Source: Rotaria sp. Silwood1
Taxonomy: Eukaryota; Rotifera; Eurotatoria; Philodinida; Philodinidae
Direction: 5' to 3'
Assembly (NCBI GenBank): GCA_905250075.1
Contig: CAJNOP010000001.1
Coordinates: 1,505,912-1,569,911, forward strand
DNA: 64,000 nt
A program made the position numbers and the translations under genes. Below the pieces are notes generated by a model that did not search any database, had not been told where the DNA came from, and saw only the letters and a list, made by a program, of their open reading frames with translations. Below are positions 29,689 through 42,182 of this stretch, one piece after another; position 1 is the first letter of the stretch, and each line of letters opens with the position of its first letter.

Positions 29689-32600
29689 ATGATGCCTAAA
29701 AGTTTTGAAACTATAGGCAAAGAATGTCATGATTGTGGACAAAATGGTAAGACATGTATGGAATGTTTGTGATTGAAAGATTGATGTGTTATTTACTGAA
29801 GTTTGAAATTAATATTTTTAATTTTCTCTAATGAAAGAGCAAATAATTGATGTGCTCATTAGCTATGCATTGCCTTCAGTTTCGATAGGATGATTGGTAT
29901 CATATCAACATACTATATTAGGTATGTCAAGAATCTATCGATGATTAGAGAAAATTGAAGGAATGTACTTACAAAATAGTATATTAACGCAATGTGTAAG
30001 GAATAGAAATGTTCGAGTACAGCTTTAGTCTGGTCTCAGTGACCTTGACAAACAAATGTATCGAGTCCTTTATAAAATATATCAATAAAATAAACAAAAA
30101 ATCAAGACAAATGATCAAAACAAAAAATGACATTTCTCAGTTGATGTCACTAAAATCCGAGTATTGAAGACTTTTAAAAGGCTTCATGAGAAAAAAATTT
30201 TGAAACAATTTTCACTAAGCCGAAATCGAACAAATGCAAAATTTTAGTCGTGTGTGTCTCTAGCGAGAAATAATGAAGGTGAAGATAACAAATAAATCTA
30301 TGAAAAGAAATAATATAATAATTTCCATTGAGATATGAAGAATATCGTTTGATTTAATTGACTAGGAAATCAAGGTTTGAAAAATATTCAATACACAATT
30401 TGTTAACTTTAGTGAACATGTCCTTACTGTTTATATACAATACTTTGATTGAGTATGTAATAAATTTTTCGATTTCTATTTCGAAACCCAGCATGATCAT
30501 AATAAACTAAATGCATGAAGATCAGAGAATGTCATCGAAAAACTATCTTAACTAAGATTCATGTTTTTCTTTCATAAGGTCCTGAATGGTGTTCGATCAA
30601 TCATGGTATTCTTCTATGTGATGAATGTTGTAGTGTACATTTAAGTCTTGGCCGACATATATCACAAATAAAATCTTTCAAACGAAGTTATTGGTCACCA
30701 AATCAATTGAATGTATAAAATAAAAAAAATTTTGTTAATTTCTTATTTAAATCTAACTTTTGTTTTTGTTCTTAGCTAATAAATGAATTAAGTTCAAATG
30801 GCGCTAATCTTATATGGGAATATAGTCTACGTGATCCACAAAATAAATTTCCAAAGAAAAAACCATCAGCTAAGGATCCACTTCCGTAAGAAATCAAACG
30901 ATCGATTCCTAATATAACCTGGTTTTTTTTTGTGAAACACGATGTAAAACGAGTGTTGAAGTATATAGAATAGAAACTTGCAATGGCTCTTATAGGCCTT
31001 GCTATATGTTGTTAATATATAGTGATGGACATAAGTTTAGAACAATTGCATTTTTAACATTTATTCCTGATAGTAATGATTAGCAAGAACCTAATAACCG
31101 ATCAGAAGACTTCAGCAAAACTGCTTGGATGAAGGTTTGCGAAAAATCAAGACTCTCCGAAACAACTTTCTGACGCCTATTCGAAGTTTTTGAGAAAAAA
31201 TTTCGTTTGATAGATCAAATTAAAACATCTGAAATCTCTTCATAACCTTTCTTCATCGAAACGCAATCAATTTACAGAAGACCCATGAAGCATTTTTCTT
31301 TTCATTTTCTTGAAAATTTACAAGTTTTTGCCATGTTTTACTCTTTGCAACCTTCTAGAAATGAAATACAGTTCGATGAAAGAAGGTCGAATATGACTCA
31401 TCTGGCTAAGAATCGTTTGTTCTATCGAATAAAATCTTTTCCTTAAAGCTTCGAATAGAAAACCAGAAAGCTACTTTTTGAGAAATATGTGTTTCACATT
31501 TTAATTTCTGTAAAAATTGCACTAATACCTTTTATGATTATTCTTATTGTCTATATAGAATTAAAGCTGAATTTATTCGAACTAAATATCAACAAATGGC
31601 TTATATTAATCGATTAAAAGATGAAACAAACGAAACATTTGAAGATTTAAATTTAGTAAGAAATAAAAAAAGGATTTAATATTTATCAAAGTCCCTTGTT
31701 TATAGCAATTACATTCTATTGTTCGAACAGATAATATAATAACATGCTTAAGGTTTTTATCTCAAGGTGCTGATCCAAATTTTCGTAATCCGGTTAGATT
31801 TAAGACAAAAAAAAAATTTCTATTTTCTTCTTGATAAAATGATTTTTATAGGAAACTGGAACATCATCTGTTCATGTTGCTGCAAGTCGTGGTCAATCGA
31901 ATCAAATTGAAGTAAAATATTTTTTATACTGATATATTAATTAATTAATATAAAATATCTAATTTAGCTTCTTTGTATTTTTGGTGGTAATCCTGCAACA
32001 GTTGATGCTTCAGGTGTATCACCCGAAGAACATGCACGGTAAGAAAAAAAAACTAACAAATGATTTATTAGATTTTTCTTATCTTGTGTTTAGATTAAAT
32101 GGTTTTTCTGATGTAGCTGATCGATTAATTGAACTTCAATATGAATTAACTGATTATCTTATATGTTTTATTGGTTGTAAACGACCAAATCATAAAACTA
32201 ATCAACATATTGTTCTACCTGAATTGAAGAAGTAAATAAATCAATTGAAGAAAAACAAAATTTTGATTTTTTTTGTTTTGTATTTTTATTAATAGTCTTG
32301 ATAAATCTAAACAAGCAATAATAGCTCGTCAAAAACTTCAACAAGTATTATTAATTTATATTATAAAATAACAACTAATCTGTTTTTGTTTGTAATATTT
32401 TAGTTATCTGATTCACTTTTTGAAGATTTAGCAATGGATGTATATGATGAAGTTGAACGACGAGAATTAAAAACAAGTAAATATAATTAGATAATCTCAT
32501 TAAATTCGTTCGTTTTATTTAGTATGGCATGCACAAGTTGATCGAGCATTAATTCCTTTGCATGTTGTACCATTTTTACCGGTTAATCCATCATTTTCCG

Positions 32601-35600
32601 CAACAAGAAATCAAGTATTAAAAATAAAATAGTTCTAAAAAACGAAAATCGAATGTATATTTTCTTTAGGGTCGACAAAAATTAGCTCGATATGGTTTGA
32701 AAGATTTTCATACATTTATTTATGATATATTAAATGAAGTTCGTAGACGATATTATGATTCTATTCAATCTTCAACTATTTTCTCAGCAACAAAATGTAT
32801 GCAACAACAAAGACCAAAAAAGAATTTTCGTTAAATTTTTGTTTCTTTAAATAGCTCATGCATTACCTCGACAAAATAATGATTCATTAACAGCAATGAT
32901 TGATTCTGATGACGAACCGTTTTATGATAAAGTTGCATCTGATGATGATAGTAATGGTTTAGATAATAATAAACATCAAAAACGAATTAAATTAAATAAA
33001 AAATTAAAAAAGGTTGAGATTAAAAAAAACAGATTATTTAATTCTAATATTTTTTTTTCTTCTTCGGACAATTTTAGTTAGTAAAAAATCAATTGATTGA
33101 TAATTCATTACAATCTCCAACTGAAGTATGAATATAACACTAATTCATTAAATATTTTACTTAATCACCATTTGTTACATTCCTTTTTATTTAGAACACA
33201 AGTTTATTTGATAATTTAAATCTTGAAACAACTGAAAATCATCATTCATCTGATTTAAAATCTCGTATTGTTAATACAGAAATGCAAGTTAAATATTTAG
33301 CATGTGCTCATATTGATTTAAAAAATGAATTATCTGTATTACACCAAATGGTATTAAAAAAATTAATTTGTCTGTTCTTTATATATTTTATTTTTTAATT
33401 TGAATAGATTCAACGATTACTTGATGAAAGTCTTCTAAATAAAATTGATCAACAAGTAACAAGTAATACATCTACTGTTATTAATGGCAATGAAACCAAT
33501 AATATAATTAATAAAGTAAAATTTTTATTTGAGTTTTAAATTGCTTAAAACATAGATCAAACATTATTTTAGTATGAATTATTTATGAATACTTTATAAT
33601 TAAAAAAAAATGAGGATATATAAGTATAATACTTTGATGAGTTTATAGTATGTATTAATTATTATAAAAAGAATAATAGGTTAGAATGGTTACAATAAAT
33701 TTTTGTCTTTTTGATAAAAAGTAATGTCTTTCATATGGATGTTTTTTTTTCTGGAAAATTAATAAAACAATCGTTATTTGCATGATATGGAAGCAGATGA
33801 TGAAACATATTTTAACTAATCATATTAACATTTATGTATATTATAATTAATTAATTAAATATTCAGTTCAATTTACAAGGAAACATTAAAATTTATTAAA
33901 TCCATTTTAGAAATAATTAACTCATATAAAAATATTGTCGCTCACTCAATTATATCATTAACTTCGTGATTTAGTTTCATACTTCAACTTTAAGTAGCAA
34001 GAATAAAGCCGAGATCGAATGTGATGACAGATTTTTGTTGTAATTAAAATCTTTTCAACTTCACAAGGGAACTCTTGAATCGATATATTGCTTTTGGATT
34101 AGGACTATTAGAATTTTGTAGATTGATATGAGCCATGAATACTTTGAAAAGAGTTCATACCCTCAGATTATTACTTTGGAGATACTGTACTTTTGTGGCT
34201 GTTCTTAAATAAATGCTGCGATTCTCCTTCGAAACATGAGAAATACTCGTTTTCGAATTTCGACTTGAATCAATAGATGTGGTATTCTTATTTGAATATC
34301 AAATTAAATCAGAAGGCCTTAAACATTCACAAAAGACTATTCTTGTTAAGGACTTTTGCTATACGAAGTTTCAAGCCGAGATTCAACAATGAGTTTTTCT
34401 GAAAGACACCACGGTATTCATTTAAAAAATATTATAAAACCGCAGTATCTTCGTAGTCATTATTCAAGGATATGATTTCTTTTCAGTATGCTCAAATCTC
34501 ATTTGGTTCTGTATAATATTGACTCAAAAGTCGTTTATCATTTGCTCAGAGTTTTCTCATTGGTTATAATGTGTAACTTACTATCCAAAAGAGATTTTTT
34601 ATAAGTTTCAGTAAAGTCTTTTGATGATAACTTCCTTTCTAATAGATATATAGCTTAATTGAAGTTCAATATCATAGAATTATCTAATAATATGTTGAAG
34701 AAATTATCTAATGGATTGTTGCATTTGTCCTTTTTCTTATTTTATTAGTCAAATCAACAATTATTCGATAATGTTAGTCGTAAATCAAGTCCGTTTATTG
34801 AAAGTGATTATGATAATACAACAATAATTGAAGATCCTGACAAGTAAGTTGTTTTCTTATTTTAAATATTTAATTTTTCTATGTTTTTTCTTTGTTAAAT
34901 CTAGGCCTTCATCAAGTTTACCACGAACAACATATTCTAGTCATGATAAACGGTAATTTATAAAATGATTTCTATTTATTTGAAAAACGAAAACGTTTTA
35001 TTGTTTATAGGTCTAGTCGTACTACGCAAAAGTTTCCTCAAATAGATGAAAATCTATCGAATAATTTTCGATCATGTCGATCAACAGATTTTATTATTAA
35101 AAATGTCGCGGTACCAAATCAAGCATCTACAGTAAATTCATTTCAACAAACATCAAAAAGAGATATACCAATACATATTAATCGATCTCGATCATGTTCT
35201 GGTGGGCGTAATAGAAGAAAATTACCAAGAGTTTTAATACGTAAAGGTATTTTATATTATTAATATAGATGAATCATTAAATTTTGAATATATAATCTAA
35301 TAGGTTCATTTAATCGAGTAGAAACTAATATTGATATTGATAAACGTACACGAAGAATAACACATCGTATTGCAGATTTATATAGTTCAATTAGAGAAAA
35401 TCAAACGGATCGGTAATTAAAAAAAAAAACAATTAAAATAAATAACAAATTTAGAATAAAACAAAAGCAATTATTATTTTTTATTAATAGATATGTAACT
35501 TATGCTGAACAAATAAATCATTCAGTTCAAGATATGATTGATTTATCTGAACAAGTATGTTATAATAGAACTTTAACAGATGTATCATAAATTATGTCAT

Positions 35601-37067
35601 CAGTCGTATTTTCTTTTTATTTTATTCACGTTTGTAGATAGAAAACTATGCTTAGTTTCAACCAATTTTACCGTTTCATTCTCTAGAAAAATCAAACGAG
35701 AATGATTAGACCTAATGTTCAAAGTTTTCGAAAGAAACAAAGGATACTGAACTTCTCCGATATGTACCAATTTCTAGAGGATGTTTTCAATGGAATTTTC
35801 GATGATTTGTCTTTTTGTTCTGGTCGCTCGAGACATGGTATAGAAACTTTATTATGGCAATGAGCATAGCTCTATGTCATGATGTACACTGATGGACCTT
35901 TCCTAGAAATATTATGATATAGAAACGAGTTCCTTCATAATTGAATCAAGACTACGCACTTTATGTTGCACCAAATGGACTATGAATACCATGAAAACAG
36001 TTCAGGCCCTTACTTACTGTTGCTGCAATATTTCATTTTTTCGATAGTTTTTTAATGAATCTCGTGGACATCCAAGAACATCAAAATCTCATTATAAAAT
36101 TTCGACTGGAAACTTTGCCTAAATACAGACCTTCATGAGCATAGTTGTTTGTAAATGTTTCTGATCTTGTCATTGTTCATATTTTAATTTTCTGATGTTC
36201 ATGAAGGAAATCATAGCATTCATCATTTACAAAATACTGTAAAAGTACAATATCTCAACAACAATAAGCTAAGAATCTGAGCTATTTTCAGGATATGCAT
36301 AGTTTATTTAGTGTGACATAATGCATGTGGTCTTCATTCAAAAGCAATTATCAGTTGGAAGACTTCCCACGTGAATACAGAGCTTATTTTTTATCATGAT
36401 CGTTTCATCTTTGTTTTCATCGACTTTCTAGCAAGCTAATCGAGATTTTACGTTAAAATAGTACACTCTTATCGTCTTGCATCAAGTTTTCGCAATCCTT
36501 AAGAGTATTGATTCAATTTGATAGTTATCGTGAACTTTGATAAGAATGGCTGACCTTTCCAAACATCGGTATATGATGTATTGATTGGTCCATGAAGACA
36601 TTCAAGCGCAGCCACCAATGAAATGTCAAACAACAGATAAATATTCCTTCAAAAACTCAAGCGTTAGCAAACAAAAACTCAAATACAAGTTGTTGTATGC
36701 TAAAAATGGATGCATTAAAGAATTGAACACCGAATCTATAGCACACCCGTTGTTGTGAAAAATCTTTAGTAATTTTTCAAAAAAATCAAACACTTTTGTA
36801 GTTTAAATAAATAGATGATTTAATTTCATGTGAAAATTCTATTTAAAAAGAAATTGTATATATTGAATTTGTTTTATATTGTAGTTATCATTCAATGATG
36901 ATATTCGAGCAAATCTTGAAATGTTAAATACAAGTACACAACAACTTTTAACTCATACAACATTTAAAGGGAAAGATCCAACAATACAAATACAATATAT
37001 TATTGACGATTGTTATAGTATTGCACTTGCAACTAGAAATCTTTCAAGTCTTTATCAAAAAATATGA
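29689..37067 (+). CDS. GIT1/GIT2 homologue: GIT family ArfGAP scaffold (ArfGAP, ankyrin repeats, SHD, coiled coil, paxillin-binding domain)
   Basis: ARF GTPase-activating scaffold that pairs with PIX at focal adhesions and synapses. Twenty-two exons join in phase (first 29689–29746, 30579–30712, 30776–30885, 31559–31655, 31706–31792; last 35304–35412, 35491–35554, 36885–37067), giving 766 residues, very close to vertebrate GIT1. The ArfGAP zinc motif is C-x2-C-x16-C-x2-C (CHDC…CDEC) with the arginine finger in SLGRHIS. Then NGANLIWE, IKAEFIRTKYQ, ankyrin repeats (HSIVRTDNIITCLRFLSQGA, GTSSVHVAASRGQ), LIELQYELTDYL and RPNHK. Next come two SHD repeats (DSLFEDLAMDVYDEVERRE; VPFLPVNPSFSATRNQGRQK), YDKVASDDDSN, a coiled coil (LKNELSVLHQMIQRLLDE) and a C-terminal helical domain ending ATRNLSSLYQKI. 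Two in-frame ATGs open the gene. Long introns 1, 3, 16 and 21 contain inverted repeats. Confidence 0.95.
29817..29960. repeat. Short inverted repeat in GIT intron 1
   Basis: AATTTTCTCTAAT (about 29820–29832) is reverse-complemented by ATTAGAGAAAATT (about 29944–29956). Inside lies a smaller hairpin, CTAATGAAAGAGCA / TGCTCATTAG. This resembles a mini foldback. Confidence 0.5.
31015..31560. repeat. Palindromic MITE-like element filling GIT intron 3
   Basis: The element takes up most of the 673-nt intron 30886–31558. CTTCATCGAAACGCAATCA on the left (about 31253) faces the reverse complement TTTCATCGAACTGTATTTCA (about 31364–31383). ATTCGAAGTTTTTGAG faces ATTCGAAGCTTTAAGG. The outer left end, AGTGATGGACATAAGTTTAG, resembles a Tc1/mariner-type terminus. 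TTGCATTTTTAACA near it faces TGCAATTTTTACAG near the right end. Confidence 0.7.
34125..34520. repeat. Foldback element in GIT intron 16
   Basis: TCATACCCTCAGATTATTAC (34155–34174) faces the reverse complement TCATATCCTTGAATAATGAC (34456–34475). The match continues through GATACTGTACTTTTG / GATACTGCGGTTTTA. The right arm also resembles the repeats at 9880–9990 and 36200–36330, so it belongs to the same dispersed family. The remainder of the 1.2 kb intron is AT-rich. Confidence 0.7.
35920..36380. repeat. Foldback element in GIT intron 21
   Basis: TTACTGTTGCTGCAATATTT (36014–36033) faces the reverse complement TTATTGTTGTTGAGATATTG (36248–36267). The arms extend outward over ATGAATACCATGAAAACAGT / ATGCATATCCTGAAAATAGC and TTCATAATTGAATCAAGACT / GATAATTGCTTTTGAATGAA, about 130 nt each. 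This is the best preserved of the three related copies in the window. Confidence 0.75.
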
Positions 37068-39978
37068 CAAAATGAGAAAAAAAAAATATTTTGTGAATGT
37101 CTTTCAATTATTCAGATTTGTTCTTATGTTTTTTTTTAGAATATTTTGTTTTGTATTTAGGCAATCACTTTGACATAATCATCTAAATTAGTAAATAGAT
37201 AATCTCTTTACTTCCTACTAGATATCAGTTACTATACATGCTCAAGGTCTGGAAATTTCTATAAATATATATTTTGTCAAAGACATAATCTCATCTGGAC
37301 TTCTATATTATAAACAAAGCTATGATGGATGACATATATTTTTCTTTTAACATGTATAATTCAGAAAAGACAAGGTTTTATCATAGGTTAACTAGTTTGT
37401 TAATATACAGTGTAATTTTATAGTTACTCATTTTATTGATTTCTTCTTAAGAGTTCGTCAAATTGATGTGAAGCAAAAACATCTGTTATTATTTGGAAAT
37501 CATTACTTAGGAAACAGTCAATAAGTAGAACTTAAAATTTGGGTGAAAATATTTTTTTCGTTTGTCATTATTGTCAATGAGTTTCAAAAGCAAATATTTT
37601 TGCTAGAGTGAAATGTCATATAAATTGTCATAGCACAAGTTCACTTTTATTGTTAGGTTAAGCAACACGTTATGTTGTAGCAAACAAAAAAAAAGATGAT
37701 ATCCATCATAATTTTGTTTACTTTCAAATAATCGAAGGATGGTTATGTATTTGACCTTTATCTCCTTGTTAGAATATTTGCATAGAAAGTTCTAAACATT
37801 TTAGCATGTTTAATAGTAGAGATGAAATTTAAGAGAAGACTTTTATTCAAAAATTATTGTATATATTTAAAAAAATATGACATTTTTATATTAATTTTTA
37901 TCTTCGAATATTTTAGTTTATAGTATTTACTCTTTTTTGTCTTCCTTTGAGTTTGCATTGGTAAATGATGTTTTTTTTTTGTGTGCTATATAAGTTTTAA
38001 GTAACTATGAATTATTATATTAATAAAAATGGATGAAAGTCTATTCAATAAAAAACAAAATACTTGCACATATAAATAAACTTTTACGGAGCCGAAAAAC
38101 TAAACATAATGTCATAAGAATGCATGCTTTTTCTTCGTTATTTTCTGAATAAAAGTTATACATACTGTGACTTACGAAGTTCTATGAGAATAATCTGAGA
38201 GATGAAAGAAATATGTTTTAGAAGAGATTACCACAAACTAATCATGTTTTTCATTGCAAAAAGAAACAAATGATAAAAATTTACCTTGATTTAGGTCATG
38301 TCAAAGGCTGTAGTTTATTTATCAATGCGTAAATCCTTCATGATTTGGAAGAAAATATAAAAAAAGAACCCTTGTGAATGGAAGATGTAATTTGACTAGA
38401 AAAGGCTTACGATAATTCTAGATATCTGACGTCAAATCAGATATCACTTTCCAATAGCGTATGAAAATACAATACTTTTATCTATATCAAATTCTTCATA
38501 GAACGATCAAGAGTCAAGTTCTTGTTTTCTTCAAATATTCTATTTATTTTTTTTACTGGATACTAAGCATCAAGGTGTTCGCAAATACCATTGAAAAATT
38601 TCTATTCGAATCCATTACAGTCATATCTATATCATAAAAAACATATTGTTTTTGTATAAATATCTTATCTTTCAATTGATAAACATCGTCAACATTCTAT
38701 GTTACCACCCACGATAGTTCCTGTGACCTAGAAAAACCATTCTTTTTCTTTTTTTTTCAACAGGACACATGTATTTTACTTTGAACAAATAGACAAACAA
38801 ATAAACAAAACATAAACATAGAAAAACAAAAAAAAAAGATAAAGATAAACAATTTCATGATAATAGACTTTGCCACTATGTTGTAGAAGCGCTGACTTGA
38901 TGAACAATCTGACTGAAGTCACAAAGTATCGCGAAAGCCAAAATCAACAACATAGGAAAGACAGAACAAAAAAAACAGAAAATAAACGTATAATAGGAAG
39001 ACAAACATAGAATGGCACACGCACACACACCCACATAAACACACATACACCGTGAATCGCAAGATCGAAAAAAACGAAAAAACAGAAAAGAAAAAATTTC
39101 TTTAGTTTTTTTTTCTCTTTTTCTCTCTCTCTCTCTCTTTTCAGATTGTAATTCCATTATTTCGTATAAACATACATACATCACAGTCGAGTGAGAAATA
39201 AGAAAAAAAAAAAGATTTCAAAAGAAAAACAAAAGGCAACTTTTCTATATCATTAATAAATTAATGTCAAACAGAATTTTTCACTGTTATCAGTCGATCA
39301 GGCGAACTCGGTAGAAACAACAAAACAAGAACTAATTCTAATCGTGCTTACAATGCATCGAATCAAAATTGAAAGAAAAAAGAACCACAGAAAAAAAAAA
39401 CATAGAAATAAAGAAAAAAAAAAGACTAGAAGTGACTCTTGTTGTTGTCCTCCGACTGATAATGATGGTGATTGTGGACGGTACACACACACACACACAC
39501 ACATATAAACACACACCACGTACATATATATATATATAATATATAGACATAAACACAAAGAAAAACAAAAAAAAAACTATTGCAATATCCTTGTCTTGAA
39601 ATGGATGGGAAAGAGAAAAAGGATTAATGAGTAGAAAAACGAAAACACACAAAACATTAGGATCACCGTCCTCGTCGTCGACAGAGACACAAAGAGGCTC
39701 AACCGTATGTACAAAATACTGCTTTGCTATGCTCAAACACATAAATACATCATATACATAGAAAGAGATTGCGTGAGAGACAAAGCATTACTGTACAAAA
39801 AAAACGAAGAAGAAAAGGAAATCTTCCGACGAGGGAGGCTAAACAAATTAGAAAGTAAGATATGATGAGAAGAAAGTCATTCTCCAAAGAAGAAGAAAAG
39901 GAAAGATAATTTTTTAAAAAGATGAAAGTAGAAGAAGAAGAAGAAAAAAAAAAGAAGAACATTTGCCCCATAAAATAT
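37068..39978. other. Convergent 3' region between GIT and the PNRC-like gene
   Basis: GIT (+) and the PNRC-like gene (−) point at each other here. T-rich then A-rich composition is consistent with two facing 3' UTRs; an AATAAA lies at 38022–38027 on the plus strand. An (AC)n microsatellite lies at 39482–39504, with (TA)n and A-runs nearby. Long minus-strand ORFs in 38876–39971 are Phe/Ser/Cys-rich translations of purine-rich repeats and are not supported as genes. Confidence 0.45.
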
Positions 39979-40605
39979 CTAAGCTTTAACAGAGATATAT
40001 TGTGTTGGAAATTTTTGATATGATGATGTTGGTGTTGATGAATAATATGGACTATAAAAACCTTGATTATTATTTGTATAATAACATGTTCGTGAAAAAT
40101 TTTGTTTCGATTGTTGTATTGGTGATATAAAAGATTTTTGTCTTATTGGTGTTGTTATTAATTCTTTTTCGTTTAAATTTACATTTACATTTTCATTTTC
40201 TTTTTCATTTTCATTTTCATGTGCATTTTCTTTTTCTTTTTCCTTTTCTTCTTCTATTTTAACCGGTAAATTATCAACATTTGATAATGGTAAATACCAT
40301 GATTCAGGTGGTTTTGGTAATGATGAACATTCCGGTGGATCAGCATATGTATTTGAGTAAAACAATGGTACAGCTGGTAATGAACTAGCTGACATTGCTG
40401 TTGGTGAAGTTGTATTTGAATAATGATGATAATGATAATAATGATTATTATTATTATTATTATACATTCTCGGATAAGACGATGCCATACTACTATTTGA
40501 TCTCATACGACCATTATTTGAATTTGTAACTGGTATTGAATGTGAATGTTTGATACGCTGTTGTTTCACAGGTGATTTTCGATTATTCATATTCATATTT
40601 GGCAT
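39979..40605 (-). CDS. PNRC-like: PNRC-like protein with a proline-rich decapping/nuclear-receptor motif
   Basis: Single-exon 208-residue protein. It is mostly low complexity (poly-Asn, His/Tyr-rich, and a Lys/Asn-Glu repeat EKEKENAHENENEKENENVN) but contains one clear signature, YADPPECSSLPKPPESWYLP (encoded at about 40290–40350). This matches the PNRC1/PNRC2 motif (D/EPPSPSVLPKPPxHW). In that family the motif binds the EVH1 domain of DCP1 and an SH3/nuclear-receptor partner, linking mRNA decapping and nonsense-mediated decay. The N-terminus is basic (RKSPVKQQRIKHSHS). It is longer than PNRC2 (about 140 residues) because of the repeats. The start is the first ATG on the strand. The family call rests on one motif, so function is inferred. 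Confidence 0.65.
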   Translation of the reverse strand: MPNMNMNNRKSPVKQQRIKHSHSIPVTNSNNGRMRSNSSMASSYPRMYNNNNNNHYYHYHHYSNTTSPTAMSASSLPAVPLFYSNTYADPPECSSLPKPPESWYLPLSNVDNLPVKIEEEKEKEKENAHENENEKENENVNVNLNEKELITTPIRQKSFISPIQQSKQNFSRTCYYTNNNQGFYSPYYSSTPTSSYQKFPTQYISVKA

Positions 40606-42182
40606 GATGATATGTGCAATTATATTGTGTCGATTGAAACGACAAAAAACACAAAAAAAGAGCTAATCTAAAATAATATGCATATTAATTTTTTTAAAAC
40701 TTAGACTAGAAAAAAAAATAGATATATATATACATAAATATATAAATTTGAGATTATATACAGTCATATAGACACTGACAAAAGGTAAGACAACGACAAC
40801 CACTATTTATGTTACTTTATGAAATAGAAGAGAGAACGCAGGGTTATGGGGCTGACAGACATAGACAAAAAAAAAGTGACGATAGACAAATAGAAAGGCT
40901 CTATACAACATGCCCCTCTACGGCATTCGTGATTGGTCGGAGAAAAAACGGAAGAAAAAAGAAGCTTGTGTATTCATACAACGACGATCGAGGCTGACTG
41001 ACGTTCGCATTAACGTCAAAAATAGCCCCGTGTATGCGTGGATAGAGAAAAAGAGACTATATGGAGGCGAAAAAGAGAAGAGAACGAAGAAAAGCCCTGC
41101 CAAACACTTTTTTCCTACCCTTTTTCTTATTTATATTTTGCTAGCAGTTTATGACGATGACGATGATGATGATGATGATGATTATCAAATATTCAACGGG
41201 TTTTCTATACAGCAATCTATTTATATATATATATTGTGTTCTAAAGAACTCATGACACAAAATAAAACTAATGAAAAAAAATATGCAGTTTATTTACTTA
41301 AACAGCTGTACATCATATTAGAGCGTGAAAAAAAACAAAATAGTTGCTCGATATATATATATATACTATGAGTCATGATATTTATCATGAATAAGAGAAG
41401 AAAAAAACTCATATGTTTCTGGAGAAGAGTTTTTCTTTTTTGCATTGTCATGCTTATTAATCTTGATTTACTTCTGATTAAAAAAGAAGATGCATGAAAT
41501 GAAACCACTTACATATGCAACTGAGACTATGGTTTTGTGGTTGTCAATTCATAAAAATTAATTTATACGACCTGTTACCTTGTATAGTCCATGTTCGATA
41601 TAATGTGTATGTACATACATATGTAGTTGACCTTCTCCCTCTCTCAATCGGACATACAGACGGTTGAAGAAGAGTTCAAATGAAAAAGGATATTACTCGT
41701 TCGTTCGTTTGGTTCGCGCGCCTTCGCACAGGACACATCTGCACAATATAATGAGTTTCTCTATTTTTCTCTTTTTTTCTTTCTCTCGTTTTCTTTCTCT
41801 TTCTTTTTTTCTATCGAGAATGTTCTTCTCTTTAATCAACTTGATGCGTGTGTTCGCTTCTGTTGTGGACTTATAACCGACGGATTCAGCGAGCAAACAA
41901 ATGGATGGCAAAGAAAAAAAAAAAAAGAAAATGACATTAGCGGACAAAAAAATCACGTCCACAAGCATTATACATAACATCATATTTGATAAATATGGGA
42001 TAGAGAAATTGATTTGTATAAAAAAAAAATAAACAAATTTTGCGACAGATGTAAGAAAAAGTTGTCGCTTAGTAACAATTTGAAAGGCTGATCAAATCAT
42101 GTTTATATAATACAGCTGATTGTCATGCTCTGTTCTATTTAAATGAAAAAACATAATAGTTGAAAAAAAAAAACCATTAAAA
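40606..42182. other. Divergent upstream region between the PNRC-like and EVG1 genes
   Basis: No supported gene. It contains purine-rich tracts, a (GAT)n run at 41156–41182, TA tracts (41221–41235, 41350–41368) and a pyrimidine-rich TTTCTCTTTC tract (41757–41812). The GC and CpG content around 40900–41100 and 41690–41880 is higher than in the neighbouring AT-rich DNA, which fits promoter or 5' UTR sequence. The ORFs here change character with the repeats and are rejected. Confidence 0.4.

Noticed and set aside
38876..39971. Several Phe/Ser/Cys-rich minus-strand ORFs with apparent membrane segments
   Set aside because: They are translations of A-runs, (AC)n, (TA)n and GA tracts in the 3' region of the PNRC-like gene.
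40809..41983. Lys/Arg-rich and Phe/Ser-rich ORFs between PNRC-like and EVG1
   Set aside because: Both strands are open only because of purine/pyrimidine tracts; no protein-like pattern.
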